Shown here one piece after another: positions 44,173 through 55,070 of a DNA stretch of 64,000 nucleotides. How positions within the stretch are numbered: position 1 is the first letter of the stretch; every line of letters starts with the position of its first letter. This DNA comes from Membranipora membranacea. Its lineage: Eukaryota > Bryozoa > Gymnolaemata > Cheilostomatida > Membraniporidae. The notes under the pieces were generated by a model. It ran no database searches, was not told the origin of the DNA, and worked only from the letters and a program-made list of their open reading frames with translations. Location of the stretch: assembly GCA_914767715.1 (NCBI GenBank), contig OU612068.1, positions 21,266,001-21,330,000 on the forward strand, read 5' to 3'. The position numbers were made by a program, and so were the translations under genes.

Positions 44173-46734
44173 CATCCTATTAATGTGACGCTGCAACAAT
44201 GGAATCTGACATGATTGACAGATGTGTCGTCACCGTCACCCTGGTCAGGTTCTACTTGAGCATTAACTCCACAGACATAACTATCAGCTGGGCAGTAACT
44301 ATCAGCTGCCCAGGTTCCTTTCTCACCAGCATGGGGGTCCTCCCTGCTCACTTCTCCAGCTCCGTCTGTGTTCTTACAGTGCATCTTCATATTGTTCACT
44401 GTGAGAATTTTAAATGTATAATATTCACAATGTGTCACAACGTGTCAGAGTCATAATGTGTCACAATGTGTCACAATGTGTCACAATGTGTCACAGCAAG
44501 TCAGCATTGAACAATAAATATTTCAGCCGTGGGAACATCATGGTCAAAAAGATGCATGATACCCATTTTAAATTAATAATATACACTTTATTGTATACCT
44601 ATATTGTAAAAGATAAGTCCGGGTTGTTTATTTATTGCAAAATACCTGTTTAATGATAAATATATACATATGATGAAAAATTTTGTTTATCAAACGTAAA
44701 AATGGAGGAGAAAAATTTAATTGGTTTGATAGCTTTGCTGCAGAAGTCATCGCTCTCACCATTCAGAGTAAGCTCTATGACTTTCTAAAAAGGAGAATAA
44801 CAACACAGTTGGTTATCTACAATGCATTTGGTTCAACTACACTGATACAGCAGGGATACAGTGCTTCTTTCAAGACTCCTTTGTATTCTAAGGAGCTGTC
44901 CTCTCTTGTTCAGAGGTCTCAACTCAATAGTTGAATGATTCGTTAGATTGAATGGGAACAGAGCCAGATGGTACACTCAAAGTAGGGCTCATATAGTAAA
45001 AAGTGATCACGCACTTAGAATTTGGCTAGCAATAACCTTTGTTATTTGTTTGTTATTTTTGCAGAGAACCTAAGCTAGGACTTACTTGAAAGACCCTACA
45101 CAATCTTTAGTGTTTCAAGCAAACTTGACTACCTGAAAATGCCAATCTTAAAATCTGTGTGTCATTTCATTGTACTGATCCAGATAGCATATCTTGACAA
45201 GCTTTGTTGCTGCCCCCTCCTCAACCAACATAACCAACATCAAGGTTGTCATGACAAGCCATTAGCTGGTTTACTTACATCTTTTTTTAAGACACTAAAG
45301 TTAACGTCGATTCCGATTAGGTGCAGCCCTATAGAGATCCCCCATCTTCTCATTCACTATAGTATCATTGTAGCCCAGTGCCCTCACAGCACCTTTGAAA
45401 GATAGACATATCCATTACTAGCAGGCAGCAAAGGCAGTGCATGCAGGCAAACAAAATTGGGGTAAAACATAGCATAACATAACATTATGTGATGTATGTG
45501 AAGGAAGACTTTTGTCAGATTGATGAATTACTGTGCCTGAATGTGTTGGTAGTAAGTTACAGCCTAATAAAGCAAGAGATTGGCCTTAGCCTAGCTCTAC
45601 TAAGTTTAAGTAATTTCTATTTATCTAAACCAAGTTCTCTCAAACTCTTCTCCTTGACAAACAGCTAGAAAAAACTGAGCAATGTAGATTGAAATGGTCG
45701 CCGCAAACCAGGTAGTATTAATATATTTATCAACATACAAACAACTCACTCTCAATCCTTGAGGTTTATCCGAACTCCACACACAATTGTGAATATATCT
45801 GCAATAAAAATTAGTATGAGGATACAACACAAATAGGTCTTTATGGCCAATCTCAATCTTATCCTTTCATTCAAACAATACTGCTCAAGTCTCAAGATCA
45901 ACTGGATACTGTATCTTTGCTGCAAAGAGCTTGATTTCTGTACTGAGACTAAGCAAAGAAAAGGTTTACTTACATGTACCAGTCGGTGCTTCTTGAGTAG
46001 AACTTATTGGCTTTTTTTTTCTTTTTTTGGGGTCAAAATGAGTCCTTCATCTAATAGATAAATTATTTTGTGTTATCAATTGGTGAAATGTCGGGTACTA
46101 ATTCTGAAGTCGCATTTTCACTCTTTCTAAAATTAACAACACAAGTGGCAGCTTATAATGTAACTATGGGTTGACAACGGATAGGATTCATAATATCCAT
46201 CTTGGGCAGGAACCATCTCAAAATTGAAACCTTGGTGGCCAATAACTGTCAACAGATGTTAGTTGATATTGCAGATACCTAAAAAAATAACGTATAGTTG
46301 CTCATAGATGGTTTGAGTTGTCATCCCCTTTTCCGTGACATTACAACTCCAAGACAATGTCAATAAAATAGACCTGGCTGATAATGATGACTTCTTCCTG
46401 TGACGCCAGCTACCAAACTGGGCTACTTTATTGTATTGTCAAAATCAGTGATGGCAAATAATTTTATCAGATATTTTGGGAAGAGGCTGACTTGAATTTC
46501 ATTATAATATTATATCTATTCTGAGTCAGATTCACCTGGTGGGCCCGCTACTATGATTATTCTTTGATCGGTCTCTAGGTTGGTAATGTATTTTATCTCA
46601 TGAATAAACCTTAAATTACAACTCACCAAAAGCAGTCTTTGGATCTAATGTTGGTAGTGATAAAGGTATACCATTGTCATCATGTCTACCATTGTTATCA
46701 TTTGTACCATCGCTCTCTTCTCCATCACCATCAT
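44173..46734 (-). CDS. VMO1-like (vitelline membrane outer layer) protein, two exons
   Basis: Exon 46734-46627 (acceptor CTAAAG, donor GTGAGT, phase 1 to 1) encodes an acidic DDGDGEESDG linker and PLSLPTLDPKTAF. It joins in phase to exon 44398-44173 (acceptor TCTCACAG, donor GTAAGT), which encodes VNNMKMHCKNTDG, then SYCPADSYVCGVNAQVEPDQ and GDGDDTSVNHVRFHCC. The pattern CP...VCG......Q..GDDT..N.V.F.C is the repeat of the VMO1 beta-prism fold. VMO1-family proteins are secreted components of egg envelopes and mucus layers. Flanking exons (signal peptide and remaining repeats) were not identified. The stop directly after the GW at 44173 would otherwise end the protein. Confidence 0.6.
44427..44500. 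repeat. 10-bp tandem repeat TGTCACAATG
   Basis: About six units of TGTCACAATG, some diverged (TGTCACAACG, TGTCAGAGTC), in the intron just upstream of the VMO1-like exon. Confidence 0.85.
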
Positions 46735-47753
46735 CTTTAGAATATTACAATTGAATTATTTTTTCAGTCCAAGGATTTCACTGGGCACAAAATTGTTATT
46801 TTGAGGACCCTAACAAACCGCTGGTCATTTTTACTGTATTGCCAATTGTATTGACAAGGGGTTTGAGTGCAACAAATCTATGATGGTGTTCATTTTAGGA
46901 TACATTTTAATATATGTATTACAGTATAAAGCGGAAAATAGGGTGAATCAAGGTGTGAGGTAACTGTTTTTTTTTCTCAATTTACTGCGTCTATTCCCGC
47001 CAGCCGGATAATATTGGCAATTCATTATTAGGGCCCTGTTTTAATTAAAGTTGACAAAAGCCTGGTCTTCAGTCAGGGGTTCAAGACCGTTTCAATAAAA
47101 GTAATTAAATCTTATTGGTCAAATCCAATGCTCTCTGGGGGTAGAGGACAAATTGTATCCGAACTGGGCTGACCTCTACAATGACAATACTTTGACCAGA
47201 TTGTTTACCAAACTTTGAACTACTTAGAGTAAAGGCTTAGACCCAAAGCTCAAATCAAGGCTAAATATCTGAATACAAGGTGTGAAGACTATGATTTTGG
47301 ATGTGAAGAAGGTAAAGCTTATAAATGGCATAGTATGGTTACGGTAATGGTCCCATCCTGACATTCCCAGGGAGGGTAGTCTACTCCCATAAAATTACCC
47401 ACTACGCTCATGTTTGTGAATCACATTGACAATCACTCTGAATACATGGGCGCCTGAAGAGAAAAAGTGATGCAATTTCCACTTACCTTGAGAAAAAGAC
47501 AAAAAAAAGATAAAACCAGGGGTATGTAACAAATATCTTGCTATAAAAGATAATTTGGCTGAATATTTGTGTGCGACCAGGTGGTGTGACCTGGGCATCA
47601 TTGCATGAGCATTGCACTTAATTTGTTGAAACCTCTTTTTAAGCCTTTAAGAATATGATTGGGATTGTAGGCACTCTCTGAAGTTCTAGAACTAGAACTC
47701 AATCCCTAAGTTGGCATTAGCTTTTTTAACATGCCGGGATTTACTTGTCCTCC

Positions 47754-47789
<36 letters not shown>

Positions 47790-48808
47790 CCAATATATGT
47801 TGCATTAGATTAGATATTTCTAAATTTCTCTCACATTGATCATGAGACGAAACCGTACCAATAGAACCACAACAATGACCCTTGCATCTTGGCCTACAAC
47901 TAACCCAACATATATATATATCTTCCTTAATACCTTGATAAGAGCGACATGAGCTAACCATTGATAAAAAACCATGTTTTCCAACTTAAAACATGTCCAT
48001 TGCACCAATGAACTCCCTCGAAGAGGGAGTTCATTGATTACACGCACAAGCTCAACTATGTTATGGGTTATTATCTGCTAGAGAAATAGTGTCAACAAAC
48101 CTAAGCAAACATATCCAAGTCCTAACAACAGGACTGCTTGCAATGCAAGTGAAAATAGTTGCACATAAAATTGGTCTGCTGAAACTATAGCTAAGATAGA
48201 CATTTACTTACTTACATCAACTTACATCAAAGACGACATCACGCTAGACCGCCTAGGGGGGCGTAAGGGGCGTGCCTCAGTTTTTGGACATAAATACATA
48301 AGGTTTGGACATTGTTCCAGAATATCATCCCATGGGTAGGGCATTTGGGTTCAGAGTGGGTACATGTACCCATCCAGTAGGGCATCAGTAGTATTGTCCT
48401 CTGATTGTCCTTAGACATCCCAGTAAAATTTTGGTGATCACTCCCTGATAACACTAGTGAGTGACATAGGCCTTTGAACAGCTTAGTAGATACTTCATTA
48501 ACACACAGTTGACACCACAATATGTAGTAGTAACTGTGCAAAATCAATCTGAGGTAGGCCTTCTACTACTACTATACTATGCAAGTTGCTAATCAATATT
48601 ATATACTGAGTTTGAAAGGTTATCATTTGAGTACATATAACTGATGGAATAGTCTGCAAACTTTATCCATCATGCTCTAATGTTGTACCAAACCAGACAG
48701 TTATAGCCTTACCATACTCAGTGATGAATGGTATGAGGATACAGGTGTCATTTACACTGAAACTCCATCAGCAACAACACAACAAAATACATTGCTTGGC
48801 TTAAATCA
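46735..48808. other. Non-coding stretch with AT microsatellite and a perfect hairpin
   Basis: A (TA)n tract is at ~47756-47790. A perfect 13-bp-stem hairpin AATGAACTCCCTC / GAA / GAGGGAGTTCATT is at 48007-48035. No gene is supported. Confidence 0.6.
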
Positions 48809-49020
48809 TTTTTTTGTGGAGGAATAGTAGAGCAGAGATTAGTATGACCTCTGTGATTGGTCTTATTTTGAAGGAGAGGTATACACCCGAGGGTGCTGGG
48901 GGCTGGAACAATCAACAATGAAAGCTCCCCCAGTGGGACTCCAACCCACAACTCCTGCGGCACTAATCGCCTGGCAGTGAATAGCAAGCGCGCTAACCGA
49001 TTGCGCCATCTCACCATCCC
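48809..49020 (-). mobile_element. tRNA-derived SINE-like element
   Basis: On the minus strand the head reads GATGGTGAGATGGCGCAATC then GGTTAGCGCG (A box) and GTGGGTTGGAGTCCCAC (B box, T-arm-like), spaced somewhat wider than in a tRNA. A ~90-bp non-tRNA body follows, ending in an A-run (CCACAAAAAAA at ~48820-48810). No second copy in this window proves it. Confidence 0.5.
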
Positions 49021-49245
49021 CAAAAAAGAATGGGTCGATGGCGCTAATTAGATAGCCCGCTATTCACTACTCGGAGTTGTGTTCTCTCATCCCACAGCAC
49101 ATTCCAATCCACCATTGCCACCCTATGAAACACAGCGTACGTGTTAGGGTTATTGGCCTTACATGGCCCATTGCTGGGACCCCTTGTAGTAGGTTTAGCT
49201 GTCTTAACTAATGCGCATTAGCGACTTAGCGAGTTAGCATGTTAA

Positions 49246-49734
49246 CTAATGCGCATTAATAAAGGTGCTATGGGCCGCCATAGCATACCGCTTGCCGTGT
49301 GATCTCCTGCTAAGATTGCGGGTTGTGTTCCTGACCATCGATAGGAGAGTAGTCTTGTTGCTCAGTAGCCCTTTCTTGTAAGTCTGCCTCAGGTTGTAAA
49401 CATTAGCCTTCGTGTCATTCCGTGCTGTGCATTCTGCTATAACTGAAGACAGCCTTAGTTTACTTTTCTTCAGCTCCACGACATTGGTTTTCAGAATCAG
49501 TGTTTTCTGTTTGTAGTATTGCAGGTTTCGGCGGCGTTGTTTAGTTCGGTTCAGTAGCATGGCATGTGTCACATAACTGTCACTTGTTTTCTTCTGGTCT
49601 CTTTTCTCTGCTGCTCGCCTCAACACTTTTCTAAACCGTTTATTGTTCAGCAGGCCCCTACATGTTTGTATTCGGAGTTGTTTGCACTTTAATGACAAAG
49701 TTATCTCTCTTGTCACGTAGCTATTTTTCATCAA
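49246..49734 (-). CDS. Basic coiled-coil protein segment of a mobile-element-like gene
   Basis: A 162-codon minus frame, rich in Lys/Arg and Leu: KRFRKVLRRAAEKRDQKK, a heptad-like TLILKTNVVELKKSKLRL region, and a C-terminal RNLSRRSHGKRYA. This basic coiled coil ending in a GkRY-type motif resembles uncharacterised transposon-related proteins of invertebrates. It lies 1 kb downstream, on the same strand, of the zinc-finger exons and is probably part of the same decayed or multi-exon gene. Its own start is uncertain. Confidence 0.45.
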   Translation of the reverse strand: MMKNSYVTREITLSLKCKQLRIQTCRGLLNNKRFRKVLRRAAEKRDQKKTSDSYVTHAMLLNRTKQRRRNLQYYKQKTLILKTNVVELKKSKLRLSSVIAECTARNDTKANVYNLRQTYKKGLLSNKTTLLSMVRNTTRNLSRRSHGKRYAMAAHSTFINAH

Positions 49735-50579
49735 TCACTTTGCTTTTGTGAACGAGAGTGGCAAGTCATGCTATTATTCTTATTGTGAAGATGGAGATTT
49801 TATAATTATACTCCAATCTTTTACCATATCTACACTACACTAGTCTGGTCTTCACACCTGATCGTTTCTGTAATAACATCACACGACGTAAGTTATTTTA
49901 ATAAGTAAAGTAATCTATTATGTTAATGTCGCATTGCTCGATTTGACCTCGCTACTTGTATAACTTGGCAATTTTATATTAATTGACAATTAGGCTACTG
50001 GCTAAATATTTTCTTTTCCTTTTTCCTTTTTTGGCACTTTGTTCACACGTATGCATTGTCAGTTTGGAATGTCAGTTAATAGAGTAATACTCTTATAGGG
50101 ATTCGTAATACCCGTCTGCCCAGCTCGACTATATTCTAACGCCCCGGCACCGAGATGTGTAATAGACACATTTAAGTTGTAAGTGCATTTCCATTTTTTT
50201 TGTGAACAAAACCTTGACGTATTACAATGTATGAATGAGAAACTGTATTTGATGTAATGACTAATTAATTACGTTCTGTTTGATATAACTCTATTATAAC
50301 GATAGTAATAGTTTCTGTCCAATATTATAGACGATGCCGGTATCAGACAAATTTAATATTTGTATACTTTAATCTCGGTTCAAGTCGGATCGGAAAATTA
50401 ATTGTAAGTCTAAATTGATGATCATTTTTGTCATGTATATTTCTTCACGTATTTTAATGTCAGGCTTATGCGTTTTATGTAATGTTCACTATTATTCTCA
50501 TAATATGTAGCTGGCATGACTAATGCATTGTTTTCGTATTCACAGAGCACGATTTCAACAATAAGAATATTAACAACAA

Positions 50580-50763
50580 AAGAAAAGCATTCTATTGTTC
50601 GGTTGCTGATAATCATTCCTGACCTGATCCGAGTACAATGTTTGACATATGAAGTTCTTTTTATCCACTGCTGATGCTTCTCGAGGGCATTGAATACTGC
50701 GTATACACGGACCATTTGGGGAAAATGCATCATAGTGATATAGGTTGGCATACAGAAGTTAAA
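50580..50763 (-). pseudogene. Cys-containing linker frame of the same mobile-element-like gene
   Basis: The minus frame LYHYDAFSPNGPCIRSIQCP followed by NFICQTLYSDQV is out of phase with the zinc-finger exon that ends at 50764. It looks like a continuation after a frameshift or an unrecognised splice. The overlapping 106-codon frame (50751-50431) is the competing reading. Confidence 0.3.
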
Positions 50764-51842
50764 TCAAATATCTGGTACTTGGTTGTATGAGCACATTTCG
50801 GCCTGACCTTCACAGTGACTTGGCCTTGCAGACCAGCACAATATTTCAAACCCTAAACCCCATGGTTCAGTGACAGTGGTGGCAGGCTTTTTAGTGAAGA
50901 AAGTGTCTAGTGTAGGTTGTGCGGATTTCTTGTTGCACAGCTGAGCTTTGTCTTTGTGTTCAGTTAAGTTGAAAGTTAGTGAGCCACGCTGAGGCTGCAT
51001 AGTGAATCTTCTCAGACAATGTGTACATTGTACATTGTCACCGACCCTTTCGTATTGGCTACTGAACTTTTCCACAACCTCCTTGTATATTACTTTCAGT
51101 GTGTTTTCAATATGTAAAGCATCAGCTTTCCCTGATTTTGATTGAGCTAAAGCGAGGGCATTCGCGTGTCTCGGCCTAGCAAAATAGTCTCTTACGTTGG
51201 CTAGATACCTGTGACCACCTGCACTGCTTATCAATATCTCCTGGTTGCAGGGTGAACAGAACACTGTCATGCGTTTCTCTTTGTTGAGAGATAAGGTGTC
51301 ATGCTTTTGGTCCATCTTTGATTCTTGGCAAAGGGTTTCCAGTCGTCTTCGATAATCGTAACCAGCTTTTGCTGCGCAAAATAAAAAAATAATATTGCAT
51401 AATTTCAAAGAACAACAAACCCACCAGTGCCCACACAGTGATTCAAAGTCCGATCAACAAATAAGCTTAACATGTCAGCTGGTACAGAGAATAATCATAC
51501 GCACATACAAAATAATCATAAATAGCAGCATAATGACAGCCTAAGGGCATTTTCCAAAGCAGTCTTTCATAAAAATTGAGTTAAATTTCACATTAACACA
51601 ATTTATGCATCAATTGACCCGTTTATGAAAAGCATGTAAATTGAATATAAGAAAAGTGCTAAAGAAATAAAGGTACCTATATAGTCATCTATTTCTACTT
51701 CTGTTCTCGGCTTTTTTTTAGGTACAGATTGGTCTTGCCCGTCAATGACCGACTCCACAACTATCACATCATCATCACTTTTCTGAGCAGGTGGCTGATT
51801 AGCAGCTGAGACAACGGCAATGTCTGTGGCTACAGTAGTCTC
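50764..51842 (-). CDS. Nuclear zinc-finger protein with SIM, NLS and PIP-box-like motifs
   Basis: Exon 51842-51677 (acceptor CTATCAG, donor GTACCT, phase 1) encodes SDDDVIVVES, a hydrophobic VIVV core with acidic flank as in SUMO-interaction motifs, then VPKKKPRTE, a classical monopartite nuclear localisation signal. It joins in phase to exon 51371-50764 (acceptor GCGCAG). That exon has a CxxC...H...H cluster (VFCSPCNQE ... GGHRYLANVRDYFARPRH), a second CTHC ... H ... C cluster, and QPTLDTFF, which fits the PCNA-binding PIP-box consensus Q..[ILM]..FF. Zinc fingers followed by a PIP-like motif suggest a nuclear DNA-binding protein of a DNA transposon that couples to replication, or a domesticated derivative. 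The C-terminus after TEPWGLGFEIL may be read past a missed splice site. The first exon was not found. Confidence 0.6.
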
Positions 51843-52379
51843 CTGATAGTAAAAATGTGAAGTTTGAGTTTGAGATTACAGTCAGTCAGTGTTACGTAAA
51901 ATATCACATTTGAGACAATATAATATTAGCTTTCCCGCTACCGATGGCGAAACAGGTTTTAAGACTTGGTAAAGACAGATCTGTAAGCACAGAGTGGTAT
52001 TTAACCGACCGTAAATAGACCAGATGCAACATGCATAAAAATGGTAGAAAATTAGACAGAGCATGCTAACCGCCTCCCCACTGACATCCTATACTCCGCA
52101 TGCTCTCACAGAACATTCCTTAAAGTGATGATCAATTTCCTTGTGATATATGTCCACTCAAGAGCAATACAGAACACAGGAATACAGAACACAGACGCAT
52201 CTGTGTGCTTGAATCATGTTTCAGTGAGCGCACATGGTTTGAACATCTACCTTCACTTCAGCCCGCAGATATTTGAGTTTGGTTCTCACTAGAGCTCTAG
52301 CTCCTCTGACTCCAAAACAACCCCTTAAAAGTGTTTTTAGGCCGAGCATGGTGGGTAAATTTTGGTGAGTCCCCCCCCT
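51843..52379. other. Spacer before copy B
   Basis: It may contain the first exon of the zinc-finger gene. The minus frame 52415-52221 spans the breakpoint of the duplicated segment and is unlikely to be real. Confidence 0.35.
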
Positions 52380-53056
52380 GGGCAATTTGCTCATTTGTTC
52401 ATCTACATTGTACAACGAAGCAGCGCATTAATTTGTACAACAGCAGGTTGGTTTCGCTTGTACGTGAGGCCCTAAGCTAATGAATTCTATTCTGAATGCA
52501 TTGTTGTGTAATTGTATTGAATAAATATCCAAATTCTTACAGCCAGCGCATAATACTACTATACTGAGCCCATCTTGCATGAGCAAGTTACATTATTAAT
52601 AATCAAGTTGACAGTGACTGTGTTCCCAATACATGAATGCTTCTCTTAAAAGTGTAGGAGACTTACAATAATTAATGTTTCTTTTCCATTGATTAACAAT
52701 AATCATATTTCTTTCTTTGGCACATGTCACACTTTTGCCTATTATGAAAGCACTTTTGGCATACCAATGCTAACAGCTATACCATATAATTTGAATTTGA
52801 TCGCCATGTTTGTTTGATCTCTGTGTTGCACTGGTGTGCCAGGAATGATAAAGTTATATTCAAAATAATAATTTTTTAACGCTGTTGAGTGTTGAACCAT
52901 GTGAAGAAAGTTTGTTCGATTCATATTTGTTTAGCTCGGGAAATACCCGTTCAACATTGGGGGCGCCACAAAGTCTCATATTTTTGTTTAATATTTAACA
53001 CATGGTCAAGTTTACAGTGCTCAAGGATTACTCAAACTCAGGGAAGGATTTCTAAG

Positions 53057-54545
53057 ATGGCTGCTCAACATTTGATTGATCCTAGCCCAGCTCTTTTCCA
53101 GAAAGGTAAGATTGGGCTAGTAACGTTGTTGAGACTAGGGAAAAGTAGAACATTTTGACTCTCATCATGGAGTCATGGCGTTAATCACCTCACTCTCCCG
53201 TTTTGATACCACTTTGAAACCTTATTCCATTTTGCATGATGAGAAGTTATGGTAGAGAGCCTGCATTGATCAAAGTGATTCATAAATCGAAATCACAATC
53301 ACGCTGCAGTCCCACCAACTAGTAGGTACACCCTCAGCACATAAAACATAGGGCGTATATACCATATTTTGGTTATATAACTGTAGTGGGTTTTTAAAAC
53401 AAACTCTCCACACATCGTATCATTCAAAATATAGAATTTTTCATTTGACAAGTGCTACAATTCAAAGTATCCAAAGGAAACTCATTATGATCTTGATTAC
53501 TCTCCTATCTCAATGTTGTAGGTGATCGCTTTCTTTCGATCTCAAAGGAAGCTCTCACAAATGATGACATCACAGTTTATGTTCCATCAAGAAAACCATT
53601 CAGAGTAATGGGTCAGCAAGTGGATCAGAACACATATCACATTCTCATTAAAAATGTGTTCTGGGCAAAGGATGAGAACTATGATCCACGTTCTCCCCTA
53701 GATATAGATGGACTGTCGTTGGATATGAGTGTGTTTGATGAGACGGTGTACTTGTCATCACTGAAGGGATTGAATTTTGAGGAAGAACAACCTCAACAAA
53801 ATGTAAATCAAATGGGTATGTTGCTAACTTTGAATTTGAATAGTGCTATATAGTAAAATCATGTACCAAAGTGTAATGTATTTTTTTAAATTTCTACCCA
53901 TAAATTGTGATGTGAAACTGATACGTATAATAGCAATATGATCATGAATGAGATCTCATATCCAAGTTCTGCAAAAACATTATTTACTCACATCTGACCC
54001 CATTTCTCCTAACAGTACACTTCTGCCGCCAATGGTAACTGTGGTATATCAAATTATGTATGCATTTTAAAGCTGGTGATGGTCATTATATAAACCTGGC
54101 TCCACAACGACAACTACGTAAAGTAATAGGGAGAAATAGTTCTGGAATAATTTTTTGGAGAAATCAAGCCCAACGTTGTAATGATGGTAGTGGTCACATA
54201 TTGGTTATCTGCAAAAAAGCTGATGTGAGTAAAATAAATACAAATATTTTGTGATTTATCCATAAATACTCAAATAAACAACACTAGGATTAAAATGCTC
54301 CCCTAGCAGAGTGGTCAACTCCCGCCTGATAGTGTGTTCAATATTTTAATTTTGAGTTAAAATAACGATGCTGTTTTGTAAAAATATTGTAAGAGAATTC
54401 ACTCAAATGGTAGGCTGAAGTGGTTTTATTATGTCATTGTGACAGAGCTTCATATAGGTGCTATGCAAGAAGACAACTGCTACAAATACATCTTGATCAT
54501 TTGCAGGTTTATGAAGAGCTGAAAGGATGCATTCAACAATTTTAG
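53057..54545 (+). CDS. Unrecognised four-exon gene, copy B
   Basis: Exons 53057-53105, 53522-53815, 3 (54016 or 54073 to 54224) and 54507-54545, with the same splice signals and phases as copy A; exon 2 has the same length (294 bp). Exon 3 is 24 bp shorter than in copy A, which keeps the frame (Gln-rich run lost). The same in-frame TAA follows the strong acceptor (54036-54038), and the weaker acceptor avoids it, giving ~177 residues. In exon 2 about a dozen residues differ from copy A, most of them by replacement substitutions, so the copies evolve under weak or diversifying constraint. Function unknown. Confidence 0.65.
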
Positions 54546-54789
54546 TTACTCTACTGGTTGTATCTGATGACTGTACAGGCGACGAACACAAATGTTGTAA
54601 ATTCATTCTGAATTGTTTATTTTTGTTCAAGACTATTCTACAGCCTTACTATATGTTATAGTGTTGTCTTAAAGTTTTACTTTGGATTCAACTGTCTTCT
54701 TAAATTTAATCAAAATAAATGTTCCATATTTAATGCTAAATATTATCATTATATATCATGATATTGATAGCATCTCGGTCAGCTACAGA

Positions 54790-55070
54790 CAGGGATGACA
54801 ACCCTTCTCTTTTGATATCCACTCTTTTTTTCTTTCTACTCTCTACTCCTTCCCTTTATTCAATTATAGAAATTTGAACTCATGCTATGCCTTTTTTACC
54901 ATAATACAGTGTTTTATGATTTTGTTCATTGATATATGACTTCAGGTATACACCAGAGCTCTCCCACAACTTTCCTGTGCGCCATGGGCCTATGGCCCTC
55001 AATAACCAACAAGCCATCGATATCCTTAACAAAATCTACTATTTTCCCCAAAAAATTGATAGCAGCCTTG
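54790..55070. mobile_element. 281-bp hAT-like MITE, copy B
   Basis: Orthologous to the element at 35637-35917 (CAGGGATGACAACC ... GATAGCAGCCTTG). Confidence 0.55.

Noticed and set aside
44199-44456. Plus-strand 85-codon frame opposite the VMO1-like exon
   Set aside because: Antisense shadow; the minus strand has the family motif and splice sites.
44683-44934. Plus-strand 83-codon frame
   Set aside because: No recognised domain, poor start context, no splice sites.
49135-49260. ACTAATGCGCATTA repeats as a regulatory site
   Set aside because: Two copies of a short palindrome-like sequence near 49207 and 49244, with no context to assign a function.
50431-50751. 106-codon minus frame as an independent gene
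   Set aside because: The alternative frame over the same DNA (LYHYDAFSPNG...) better fits the neighbouring zinc-finger gene; it is AT-biased in its 3' half.
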